Position numbers and translations under genes: made by a program
NCBI GenBank assembly: GCA_017308345.1
Contig: JAFKFE010000010.1
Coordinates: 1-5,031 of the forward strand
From: Alphaproteobacteria bacterium
Lineage (GTDB): Bacteria > Pseudomonadota > Alphaproteobacteria > Rhizobiales > Rhizobiaceae
Reading direction: 5' to 3'
Length of the DNA stretch: 5,031 nucleotides
Part shown: piece by piece, positions 1 to 5,031 of the stretch
Layout of the letters: the number at the start of each line of letters is the position of its first letter
How positions within the stretch are numbered: position 1 is the stretch's first letter
Notes under the pieces: model-generated
Databases searched by the model: none
What the model saw: only the letters and a program-made list of their open reading frames with translations
What the model was told of the DNA's origin: nothing

Positions 1-103
1 GCTAGGGTGTGTCGAGATTCAGGTCAGGCCGAGCCGAAAATGCTGGATTTCGAGAACCGGCCTACGCCGGCCGTAGCCTTCATAGGGCGAAAACACCTAC
101 CAG

Positions 104-123
104 GGCTTCGGCCGGCGAAGGCC
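104..123 (-). terminator. Candidate weak terminator hairpin downstream of fabG
   Basis: Seen in sequence: CTTCG (106-110) and CGAAG (116-120) are perfect complements around a 5-nt loop. Two further G-C pairs (104-105 with 122-123) form if base 121 bulges. Read leftward from fabG, a TTTT run (93-90) follows about 10 nt later, which is too far for a classical intrinsic terminator. Two similar 5-bp hairpins lie nearby at 62-76 and 133-147. The hairpins could equally be mRNA-stabilising structures between fabG and the next gene. The rest of 1-211 shows no convincing gene. The two short ORFs there lack family features and probably reflect base composition. Confidence 0.25.
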
Positions 124-211
124 GGAGCGGAGCGGACATTCGGTCCGTGAGCACCGGAAGCGCAGAAAGCCATCATTTGCAGGCCGGCATCACCTGAATA
201 TCGGCACACAC

Positions 212-949
212 TCAGATCATTGCCATGCCGCCGTTGACATGAATGGTCTGGCCGGTGACGTAAGCCGCCTCATTGGAGGCGAGGTAGGCGACGGCCGACG
301 CCACCTCGGCGCTGGTGCCCATACGCCTTGTCGGGATGGCGGCCATGATCGTCTCTTTCTGCTTGTCGTTGAGCTTGTCGGTCATGGCCGATTCGATGAA
401 GCCCGGGGCGACGCAGTTGACGGTGATGTTGCGGGTTGCGATCTCCTGCGCCAGCGACTTGGAAAAGCCGATCATGCCGGCCTTGGAGGCGCAGTAATTG
501 GTCTGGCCGGGATTGCCGGTGACGCCGACCACCGAGGTGATGTTGATGATGCGGCCATGGCGGCGGCGCATCATCGGATGGGTGAGTTCGCGGGTCAGCC
601 TGAACACGGCGGTGAGGTTCACCTCGATCACCGTGTCCCAGTCGGCGTCCGACATGCGCACGAACAGGCCGTCCTTGGTGATGCCCGCATTGTTGACCAG
701 GATATCGACGCCCTCGAGGTCGGCCTCCGCCTTCTGCCCGAGCGCCTTGACCGCGTCGCGGTTCGTCAGATCCGCCGGAAACAGTTTTACGCGCTCGCCG
801 AGTTCACTGGCCAGCGCCTCCAGCTTCTCCATGCGGGTGCCGTGCAGGCCGACGATAGCCCCCTGGCTGTGCAGCACCCTGGCGATCGCTTCGCCGATGC
901 CCCCCGTTGCGCCAGTGACGAGCGCCTTGCGGCCGGTCAGTTCGAACAT
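212..949 (-). CDS. fabG: 3-oxoacyl-[acyl-carrier-protein] reductase FabG
   Basis: FabG catalyses the NADPH-dependent reduction of 3-oxoacyl-ACP to (3R)-3-hydroxyacyl-ACP, the first reductive step of each type II fatty-acid elongation cycle in the cytosol. The 245-residue protein is full length for the family and has every classical short-chain dehydrogenase mark. There is a TGATGGIG dinucleotide-binding loop at residues 12-19, Asp60 at the adenine contact, and NNAG at 86-89. The catalytic tetrad is Asn111, Ser139, Tyr152 and Lys156 (YCASK). The C-terminus, VTGQTIHVNGGMAMI, is typical of FabG. The ATG at 949 is preceded by GAGG with a 7-nt spacer. That GAGG overlaps the TGA of the small upstream gene, leaving 9 nt between stop and start, so translation is probably coupled. 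It is the last gene of the fabD operon inside the window; in related bacteria acpP usually follows. Very close to Mesorhizobium FabG from memory. Function is near certain. Confidence 0.97.
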   Translation of the reverse strand: MFELTGRKALVTGATGGIGEAIARVLHSQGAIVGLHGTRMEKLEALASELGERVKLFPADLTNRDAVKALGQKAEADLEGVDILVNNAGITKDGLFVRMSDADWDTVIEVNLTAVFRLTRELTHPMMRRRHGRIINITSVVGVTGNPGQTNYCASKAGMIGFSKSLAQEIATRNITVNCVAPGFIESAMTDKLNDKQKETIMAAIPTRRMGTSAEVASAVAYLASNEAAYVTGQTIHVNGGMAMI

Positions 950-958
950 TTTTCAACC

Positions 959-1168
959 TCACTTTTCCGAATGCGCCACAGGCGATGTCGGTTCCGTATA
1001 TGTCAAATCATCCAAACCATGCCAGAAATCTTCGGCGTTCAGGACATCTTCTTCGCCGCGCCGGATCCGCCCCATAACCTCGACAGCAAGGCGATAGTCC
1101 TCGCGCAGGTTTTGGGCGTTGCTCTGGCCGGTGTTCAATGTGGACATCCCGCATCTGTCAATTAACAT
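959..1168 (-). CDS. Small hypothetical protein between fabD and fabG
   Basis: I do not recognise this 69-residue protein. The ATG at 1168 is chosen because GAGAAGG (1180-1174) sits 5 nt upstream and overlaps the fabD stop codon. A second in-frame ATG at 1147 would give 62 residues (MSTLNTGQ...) but has only a weak GCGGG before it. The same frame stays open back to 1315, but that part lies inside the 3' end of fabD, is Arg/Ala-rich, and looks like a shadow. The product is hydrophilic, with no signal peptide or membrane segment. The middle (NLREDYRLAVEVMGRIRRGE) looks helical, followed by an acidic stretch (EEDVLNAEDFWHGLDD) and a disordered tail. The pattern helix, RRGE, then an acidic W-containing segment is loosely like small antitoxin or adaptor proteins, too weak for a call. 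Gaps of 10 nt to fabD and 9 nt to fabG suggest co-translation. It is probably real on ribosome binding site and spacing grounds; function unknown. Confidence 0.65.
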   Translation of the reverse strand: MLIDRCGMSTLNTGQSNAQNLREDYRLAVEVMGRIRRGEEDVLNAEDFWHGLDDLTYTEPTSPVAHSEK

Positions 1169-1173
1169 TCGAG

Positions 1174-1180
1174 CCTTCTC
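1174..1180 (-). promoter_or_regulatory. Ribosome binding site of the small gene, overlapping the fabD stop
   Basis: GAGAAGG on the minus strand lies 5 nt before the ATG at 1168 and shares two bases with the fabD TGA (1181-1179). It is the main reason to prefer the 69-residue start over the ATG at 1147. Overlap of the stop codon and the Shine-Dalgarno sequence is a common arrangement for translational coupling. Confidence 0.6.
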
Positions 1181-2107
1181 AGCCAAGCGCCGCCAGCGCA
1201 GCCTCGACTTCCGCCGCCGTGCCGATGGCGCCGGTGGCGATCTCGCGGTTGATGCGGCGCGCCAGGCCCGAAAGCACCTTGCCGGCGCCGACCTCGTAGA
1301 GCGTCGTGACGCCATTGGCGCCGAACCATTCCACCGTCTCGCGCCAGCGCACGCGGCCGGTCACCTGCTGGACCAGGCGGCGGGCAATCTCATCGGGATC
1401 GCTGGTCGGCGTCACGGTGACATTGGAGACGACCGGCACTGCCGGCGCGGATTTCGCGACGCCCGCCAGCGCCTCGCGCATGATTTCGGCTGCCGGCCCC
1501 ATCAGCGCCGAATGGAAAGGAGCCGACACCTGCAGCATCAGCGCCCGCTTGGCGCCTTTTTCGGTGCAGATCTTCGCCGCCAGCTCGACCGCGGCCTTGG
1601 CGCCAGAAATCACCAACTGGCCGCCGCCATTGTCGTTGGCAACCTGGCAGACGGAGCCTTTGGCCGCTTCCGCGCATGCCGCTTCGACATCGGCCTGCTC
1701 CAGCCCGATGATCGCCGCCATGGCGCCCTCGCCGCCTGCATGGCGTTGCCGCGGGTCCGGAGCAGCCGCGCCGCGTCGCCAACCGAAACGAAGCCGGCCG
1801 CGGCAAGCGCCGAATATTCGCCCAGCGAATGACCGGCCACATAGGCCACCTTGTCCTTGAGCGAGAAGCCGCGCGCCTCGAGCGCCCGCATGGCCGCCAG
1901 CGACACCGCCATCAGCGCCGGCTGGGCGTTGGCGGTCAGCGTCAGCGTCTCTTCAGGCCCTTCCCAGATGAGTTTCGACAGTTTTTCGCCGAGCGCGGCG
2001 TCGACTTCATCGAAGACGCGGCGCGCTTCCGGGAAGGCATCAGCGAGGTCCTTGCCCATGCCGACGGCCTGGCTGCCCTGTCCCGGAAAGGTGAATGCGA
2101 CGGCCAT
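1179..2107 (-). pseudogene. fabD: Malonyl-CoA:ACP transacylase FabD, frameshifted as given
   Basis: FabD moves the malonyl group from malonyl-CoA to acyl carrier protein, supplying the extender for fatty-acid synthesis. The 5' part (ATG at 2107, stop at 1610) starts MAVAFTFPGQGSQ. It carries Gln10 of the oxyanion hole, the nucleophile Ser94 in GHSLGEYSA, and Arg119 in the RTRG motif that binds the malonyl carboxylate. It is correct up to residue 126 (NAMQAA), then turns into unrelated Arg-rich sequence. The rest of the enzyme resumes in another frame at MAAIIGLEQ (ATG at 1721) and runs to 1179, with the catalytic His in VSAPFHSALM and the family-typical LYEVGAGKVLSGL. E. coli FabD has VPEGTGA between the two parts; here only part of it remains. 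Restoring 13 nt puts MAAII at residue 134 and gives 313 residues, a normal FabD length, with His at about 203. GGAGAG lies 6 nt before the start. Because FabD is normally essential, a sequencing or assembly error, or a second copy elsewhere, must be considered before calling a true pseudogene. Confidence 0.9.
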
Positions 2108-2139
2108 TTTGGTCTCTCCAGAGGCTGATTTTTCCCTGC

Positions 2140-2169
2140 CTCTGGCGCAAGGCGGACGGCCAAGTCAAG
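2140..2169 (-). promoter_or_regulatory. Candidate sigma70 promoter for the fabD operon
   Basis: On the minus strand CTTGAC (2169-2164) matches the -35 consensus reported for rhizobial housekeeping promoters in all six positions. The expected -10 position 17-18 nt further on reads GCCAGAG, which is a poor match to CTATAT or TATAAT. Transcription would start about 25-30 nt before the fabD ATG, a plausible short leader that includes the GGAGAG ribosome binding site. The weak -10 keeps confidence low. Confidence 0.35.
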
Positions 2170-2226
2170 CCCGCGAGCGCCCCTTCAACCCGCATTTCAG
2201 CATGGAAAACCGGCTGACTCCCTGTT

Positions 2227-2243
2227 CCAAAAGGCCTTTTTGG
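2227..2243. repeat. Palindrome with AAAAGGCCTTTT core in the divergent intergenic region
   Basis: AAAAGGCCTTTT (2229-2240) is a perfect 12-bp palindrome. CC and GG extend it on the two sides, with one extra T on the right. It lies about 120 bp upstream of fabD and 141 bp upstream of the transferase start, so it could be an operator for either gene. There is no loop, so it is not a likely terminator. No known regulator is assigned. Confidence 0.35.
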
Positions 2244-2318
2244 CGATCACACCTGATGAAAACCGCTCACGTTTAGTTTGCTGGCTCTTCTTATTTCCGC
2301 CACAGGCGCTAGCTTTGC

Positions 2319-2336
2319 GTGACATTTTGATGACAG
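2319..2336 (-). promoter_or_regulatory. Pho-box-like direct repeat (candidate PhoB site)
   Basis: On the minus strand the 18 bases read CTGTCAT-CAAA-ATGTCAC: two 7-mers separated by an A-rich 4-mer. The known Pho box is two CTGTCAT-type 7-mers with a 4-bp A/T-rich spacer, so the first half-site matches fully and the second differs only at its first base. The site ends 48 bp before the start of the phosphoglycerol transferase gene and about 212 bp from fabD. Its forward orientation points towards fabD, and I see no good -10 at the usual distance of about 10 bp on either side. It could be a repressing or long-leader site, or chance. The motif was found by eye, not by a scored scan. Confidence 0.35.
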
Positions 2337-2342
2337 AGCCAT

Positions 2343-2363
2343 AACGCGCGTGGAAGGCGCGTT
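2343..2363. repeat. Inverted repeat just upstream of the transferase start
   Basis: AACGCGC (2343-2349) and GCGCGTT (2357-2363) are perfect 7-bp complements around a 7-nt spacer. The right arm ends 9 nt before the purine-rich GGGGGAAG (2373-2380) that serves the GTG at 2385. In RNA it would make a GC-rich hairpin next to the ribosome binding site; in DNA it could be an operator. Which, if either, cannot be told from sequence alone. Confidence 0.35.
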
Positions 2364-2384
2364 GCGTGGGCCGGGGGAAGTTGA

Positions 2385-4313
2385 GTGGCAAGGATCAGAA
2401 GAGGCGCGGCCAAGCCCGTGCCGCAGTTTTTGGAAGACGATCCGTCCACCGGCTACCTGCCGGGACGAGCCTGGCCGACTATACGCTACGGCCTGACGAC
2501 GCTCCTCGTCTCCGCTCTTCTCGTGTTCGCGATCGAATGGATCGTGCGCGGTGATTTCTTCGGCACGGTCGATTTCTTCCTGCAGCCGTTCAAGCCGGGC
2601 TGGACCACCATCATCGTCTTCGCCCTGATGCTGGTCGGGCTCGACGCCATACTCGGCCGCAGTCACCAGAGCCTGATGATCGTGGCGCCGCTGACGCTGG
2701 CGCTTGCCTTTGTCGGTCACCAGAAATCGCATTATCTCGGCGATCCGCTCTATCCGACGGATTTCCTGTTTGCCCGCCAGATCATGGCGCTGATGCCGCT
2801 TCTGGTGCGCGAGCGCCCATGGACGGCCGTCATGCTGGCTCTCGGCATCGTCGGCGGGCTGGCGCTGCTGGTCTATGGGTGGCGGACCTGGCGCCGGCGG
2901 GTGCCGATCCTCAGCCGCAAGGGTCGGCTGGCGCGGCTGGCGCTTGCCGTGCCGCTGCTCGCCTTCTTCGTCTCGATCATGGACTACGCCACCTTCTCGT
3001 GGACGCGCGACCGGCTGCAGATTATCCCGATCATGTGGGACCAGAAAGAAAACTACGCCTCGAACGGTTTTGCGCTGGCCTTCGCGATGAACGTGCCGAT
3101 GGCGCATGTCTCGGCGCCGCCCGGCTATTCCGACAAGACGATGGCCGCGATCGAACGGCCGGACGTGGCGGCCTCGGTGCCGGACGAGAAGCCGGACATC
3201 GTCGTGGTGATGAGCGAATCCTTCTGGGATCCGACCCAACTGCCAGGCGTCACCATCAAGCCCGACCCGATCCCGACGGTGCGCGCGCTGCGCTCCGGCT
3301 CGATGTTCTCTCCCGAGTTCGGCGGCATGACCGCCAATATCGAGTTCGAGGCGCTGACCGGCTTTTCCAACGCCTTCCTGCCCGCCGGCTCCATTCCCTA
3401 CCAGCAATATGTGCGCACCCCGACGCCCTCGCTGGCGACCTTCCTGAAGAGCGAGGGCTACCGGGCGCGCGCCATCCATCCCGGCACCAACTGGTTCTGG
3501 AACCGCGGCGCCGTCTATGCCGATTTCGGCTTCAGCGACTTCCGCTCCGAGGAGACGCTGCCGCCCATGGAAAAGCGCGGGCCGCTCGCTTCCGACGCGG
3601 CGATGACCGACGAGATCATCCGCGAGGCCGACGCCAGCGACGACCCGGTGTTCCTGTTCGCCGTCAGCCTGCAGAACCACGGCCCTTACGAGCCTTACCG
3701 CTACTATAATCCGACGCATTCGGTCGAAGCGCCGATCAGTTCCTGGGCGCGGGAATCGCTGCTTTCCTATGCCGAGGGCTCGGCCGACGCCGACCATGGC
3801 CTGCAACGGCTGATCGACTGGGCGAAGGCCCGCCAGCGGCCGACCATCGTCGCCTTCTTCGGCGACCACCTGCCGCCGCTCGGACCCGTCTATGTCGAGA
3901 CCGGCTTCCTCAAGGACAATGTCGCGCCGCGCAAGGAGCCGACGGCGGATGCCGCGCGCGAGCACCACGACACACCTTTGGTGATCTGGTCGAACCGCTC
4001 CGGCCCGGTGGAAAATCTAGGCGCCGTGAGCCCGGCCTTCCTGCCCTACCATATCCTGACCACGGCAGGCATCACCCACCCTTATTATACCGGCTTCCTC
4101 GGCGCGCTGCGCGAACGCTACCGGGTGGTCGACCGCAACCTGCTTCTGTCGCCCTCGGGCGAAGCGACGCAGGATTGGTCGAGGCAGAAGCAGATCGACC
4201 CGAAGATCAACGATTTCCGGCTCATCCAATACGACATGATGTTCGGCACGCGCAATTCGGCGCCCGACTTCTTCCCCGAAACGGTGGGCAAGCTCGTCGC
4301 GCAGACGCGCTGA
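2385..4313 (+). CDS. LTA synthase-family phosphoglycerol transferase (sulfatase-like membrane enzyme)
   Basis: This 642-residue protein has the architecture of the LtaS/MdoB (OpgB) group of the alkaline phosphatase superfamily. About five N-terminal membrane segments (roughly residues 32-54, 73-91, 95-112, 146-166, 181-199) precede a sulfatase-like domain from about residue 269. Positive residues (GWRTWRRR and SRKGRLAR, between segments 4 and 5) fit a cytoplasmic N-terminus and a periplasmic catalytic domain. Expected active-site positions are present: Glu278 (VVVMSESFWD), nucleophile Thr316 (FGGMTANIEFEALTG), His432 (LQNHGPYE) and Asp494-His495 (FFGDHLPPLG). In LtaS these bind a divalent metal and form a glycerol-phosphate-threonine intermediate. 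The likely reaction moves phosphoglycerol from phosphatidylglycerol to a periplasmic or surface glycan. In rhizobia a plausible acceptor is cyclic beta-1,2-glucan (the CgmB role in Sinorhizobium), which is inference only. The start is GTG at 2385, with GGGGGAAG ending 4 nt upstream. The gene is intact and monocistronic in appearance, divergent from fabD. Family call strong, acceptor unknown. Confidence 0.9.
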   Translation: MARIRRGAAKPVPQFLEDDPSTGYLPGRAWPTIRYGLTTLLVSALLVFAIEWIVRGDFFGTVDFFLQPFKPGWTTIIVFALMLVGLDAILGRSHQSLMIVAPLTLALAFVGHQKSHYLGDPLYPTDFLFARQIMALMPLLVRERPWTAVMLALGIVGGLALLVYGWRTWRRRVPILSRKGRLARLALAVPLLAFFVSIMDYATFSWTRDRLQIIPIMWDQKENYASNGFALAFAMNVPMAHVSAPPGYSDKTMAAIERPDVAASVPDEKPDIVVVMSESFWDPTQLPGVTIKPDPIPTVRALRSGSMFSPEFGGMTANIEFEALTGFSNAFLPAGSIPYQQYVRTPTPSLATFLKSEGYRARAIHPGTNWFWNRGAVYADFGFSDFRSEETLPPMEKRGPLASDAAMTDEIIREADASDDPVFLFAVSLQNHGPYEPYRYYNPTHSVEAPISSWARESLLSYAEGSADADHGLQRLIDWAKARQRPTIVAFFGDHLPPLGPVYVETGFLKDNVAPRKEPTADAAREHHDTPLVIWSNRSGPVENLGAVSPAFLPYHILTTAGITHPYYTGFLGALRERYRVVDRNLLLSPSGEATQDWSRQKQIDPKINDFRLIQYDMMFGTRNSAPDFFPETVGKLVAQTR

Positions 4314-4321
4314 GGGGGCGC

Positions 4322-4347
4322 CTTGCGGCAGCAGACCCGTCCGCAAG
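4322..4347 (+). terminator. Stem-loop after the transferase gene, possible terminator
   Basis: CTTGCGG (4322-4328) pairs perfectly with CCGCAAG (4341-4347) across a 12-nt loop, starting 9 nt after the TGA of the transferase gene. The following bases (TGGACGTTGTGTT) are T-enriched but contain no continuous U-run. It is best read as a weak or Rho-assisted end, or a 3' stabilising hairpin. Confidence 0.35.
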
Positions 4348-4405
4348 TGGACGTTGTGTTCCAGTAAGGTCCGGATTGCGCCTCCGCTGCGCTGGCCTTC
4401 CCGGC

Positions 4406-4434
4406 CTTGCATTCCGGCAGATTTGCTGTATAGA
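4406..4434 (+). promoter_or_regulatory. Candidate sigma70 promoter of rpsF
   Basis: CTTGCA (4406-4411), then 17 nt, then TATAGA (4429-4434) on the plus strand. This resembles the rhizobial housekeeping pattern CTTGAC-N17-CTATAT, with four of six positions matching in each box. Transcription would start near 4441, giving rpsF a leader of about 215 nt. It is the best promoter-like match I see between the transferase gene and rpsF. A perfect 10-bp inverted repeat overlaps it, so regulated initiation is possible. Confidence 0.5.
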
Positions 4435-4451
4435 CCCGCGCAATCTGCCGG
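4414..4451. repeat. Perfect 10-bp inverted repeat framing the rpsF -10 element
   Basis: CCGGCAGATT (4414-4423) and AATCTGCCGG (4442-4451) are exact reverse complements separated by 18 nt. The spacer contains TATAGA of the candidate rpsF promoter. The left arm falls between the -35 and -10, and the right arm falls at the predicted start point. This is an operator-like layout, with arm centres 28 bp apart. Alternatively, in read-through RNA from the transferase gene it would fold as a 10-bp hairpin, but no U-run follows. No known factor is assigned. Confidence 0.5.
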
Positions 4452-4655
4452 TCCTTGCTGGGGGCTGAACGGAGGGCCGTGGCTTTTCGAAGCCGCGACA
4501 CGAAGCCAGAAGCGCTTCTAGCCTCCCGTGTCTCCGCTCTCGACCGTCTCGCGATGCTCCTTTCTTCCCCGCGCCCTGGCGGCCGGGTCAGACAAGTTGC
4601 AGAGGCTTAGCCGCGAGGGCCGGTCCAGAGAAACGAAGAAAGGCAGAAAGACATA
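4442..4655 (+). promoter_or_regulatory. Long structured 5' leader of rpsF
   Basis: These roughly 214 nt hold no convincing gene. Two hairpins are visible. The first is an 8-bp stem (4478-4485 with 4490-4497, one G-U pair) closed by a TTCG tetraloop. The second is at 4573-4620: GCCCT pairs with AGGGC and, after a G-G mismatch, GCGGC pairs with GCCGC around a 26-nt loop. A 12-bp palindrome AGAAGCGCTTCT (4508-4519) lies between them. rpsF leaders in many bacteria bind the S6:S18 complex for autogenous control, so the second hairpin, ending 35 nt before the ATG, is a candidate for that role. I could not match the published motif with confidence. The ribosome binding site is weak (GAAAG at 4646-4650). 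Confidence 0.4.
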
Positions 4656-5031
4656 ATGGCTCTTTACGAACATGTGTTTCTTGCCCGGCAGGACCTGTCG
4701 CAGCAGCAGGTTGACGCGCTTGTCGAACAGTACAAGGGCGTCATCACCGCGAATGGCGGCTCGGTCGGCCGGATCGAGAACTGGGGACTGAAGTCCCTCA
4801 CCTACCGGGTCAAGAAGAACCGGAAGGCTTACTACACGCTGATGGACATCACCTGCCCGCCGGCCGCGCTCAACGAAATGGAGCGCCAGATGGGCCTGTC
4901 GGAAGACGTCCTTCGCTTCCTCACCGTCAAGGTCGAGGCGCATGAGGAAGGCGCCTCGGCGATGATGCAGAAGCGCGAAGAGCGTTCCGAGCGCGGCGGC
5001 TTCGGCGACCGCGACCGCGGCGACCGCGGCC
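4656..5031 (+). CDS. rpsF: 30S ribosomal protein S6, 5' part (cut by window edge)
   Basis: S6 binds S18 and the central domain of 16S rRNA in the small-subunit platform. The frame runs from ATG at 4656 to the edge without a stop: 125 full codons. The protein begins [20 protein letters not shown]. It has the S6 pattern of a first strand, a long helix, [27 protein letters not shown], then a second helix ([25 protein letters not shown]). The core ends near residue 96. The tail is charged and low in complexity ([20 protein letters not shown]), as in other alphaproteobacterial S6 proteins, and would continue beyond the window. Similar genomes have rpsR and rplI next; this cannot be seen here. The start fits the family N-terminus, although only a weak GAAAG lies 5 nt upstream. 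Preceded by a promoter near 4406-4434 and a long leader that may mediate autogenous control. Confidence 0.96.
   Translation, partial: MALYEHVFLARQDLSQQQVDALVEQYKGVITANGGSVGRIENWGLKSLTYRVKKNRKAYYTLMDITCPPAALNEMERQMGLSEDVLRFLTVKVEAHEEGASAMMQKREERSERGGFGDRDRGDRG

Noticed and set aside
9..209. Two short overlapping open frames downstream of fabG
   Set aside because: Arg/Gly/Ala-rich, no family features, they overlap the hairpins and each other on opposite strands.
239..1165. Long plus-strand open frame (308 codons) opposite fabG and the small gene
   Set aside because: Composition is His/Arg/Asp/Gly-rich with no recognisable domain, and it lies antisense to a certain fabG; typical shadow of a GC-rich gene.
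1721..1745. Programmed ribosomal frameshift as explanation of the fabD split
   Set aside because: Conserved residues are missing at the junction, not merely shifted, and I see no slippery heptamer; a small deletion or sequence error fits better.
1119..1832. Plus-strand open frames opposite fabD
   Set aside because: Antisense to FabD-coding sequence with conserved motifs in both halves; no ribosome binding site or family features.
2247..3968. Minus-strand open frame of 573 codons opposite the transferase gene
   Set aside because: Product is Arg/His/Gly-rich and low in hydrophobic pattern; the opposite strand has an intact, motif-complete enzyme. Explained by GC bias at third codon positions.
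4479..4610. 43-codon leader open frame starting GTG after GGAGGG in the rpsF leader
   Set aside because: Only 2 nt separate GGAGGG from the GTG, too short for initiation, and the product (MAFRSRDTKPEALLAS...) has no features. Kept only as a remote leader-peptide possibility.
4518..4943. Minus-strand open frame of 141 codons opposite rpsF and its leader
   Set aside because: Antisense to the conserved S6 frame; no family resemblance.
4950..5031. GGCGACCGC tandem-like repeats at the right end
   Set aside because: They encode the GDRDRGDRG tail of S6, a normal low-complexity extension in alphaproteobacterial S6, not an independent repeat element.
1..5031. CRISPR arrays, insertion sequences, tRNA or rRNA genes, defence systems
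   Set aside because: No spaced direct repeats, transposase-like frames, cloverleaf sequences or rRNA-like stretches were seen on either strand.

Overview
The window looks like chromosomal DNA of an alphaproteobacterium of the order Hyphomicrobiales, most likely Mesorhizobium or a close relative. This rests on the high GC content, strong G/C bias at third codon positions, the wording of the FabG and S6 proteins, and the fabD-fabG order. The genus is inferred from remembered protein sequences; no search was run.

Layout, left to right. Bases 1-211 are non-coding DNA downstream of fabG, with three small hairpins. Bases 212-2107 hold a leftward (minus-strand) fatty-acid synthesis operon in the transcription order fabD, an unrecognised 69-codon small gene, fabG. 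The three are joined by 9-10 nt gaps, and each downstream ribosome binding site overlaps the preceding stop codon. fabD is broken as given: about 13 nt are missing near 1729/1730, so the N-terminal half (with the nucleophilic Ser) and the C-terminal half (with the catalytic His) lie in different frames. Bases 2108-2384 form a divergent intergenic region with a candidate fabD promoter, a 12-bp palindrome, a Pho-box-like direct repeat and an inverted repeat. Bases 2385-4313 (plus strand) encode an intact 642-residue membrane-anchored phosphoglycerol transferase / LTA synthase-type enzyme of the alkaline phosphatase superfamily. Bases 4314-4655 carry a weak stem-loop after that gene, a recognisable sigma70-type promoter flanked by a perfect 10-bp inverted repeat, and a roughly 215-nt structured leader. 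The last 376 bases are the start of rpsF (ribosomal protein S6), cut by the window edge.

How the genes work together. FabD loads malonyl units onto acyl carrier protein, and FabG carries out the first reduction of each elongation cycle; acpP probably follows just off the left edge. The phosphoglycerol transferase would act on the outer face of the inner membrane, taking glycerol phosphate from phosphatidylglycerol, so it depends on the membrane lipid made from the Fab products. rpsF belongs to a separate ribosomal operon. No mobile element, CRISPR array, tRNA or rRNA is visible. This is mostly a core-genome region; the points of interest are the fabD lesion, the small operon gene, and the regulatory DNA around the transferase and rpsF.
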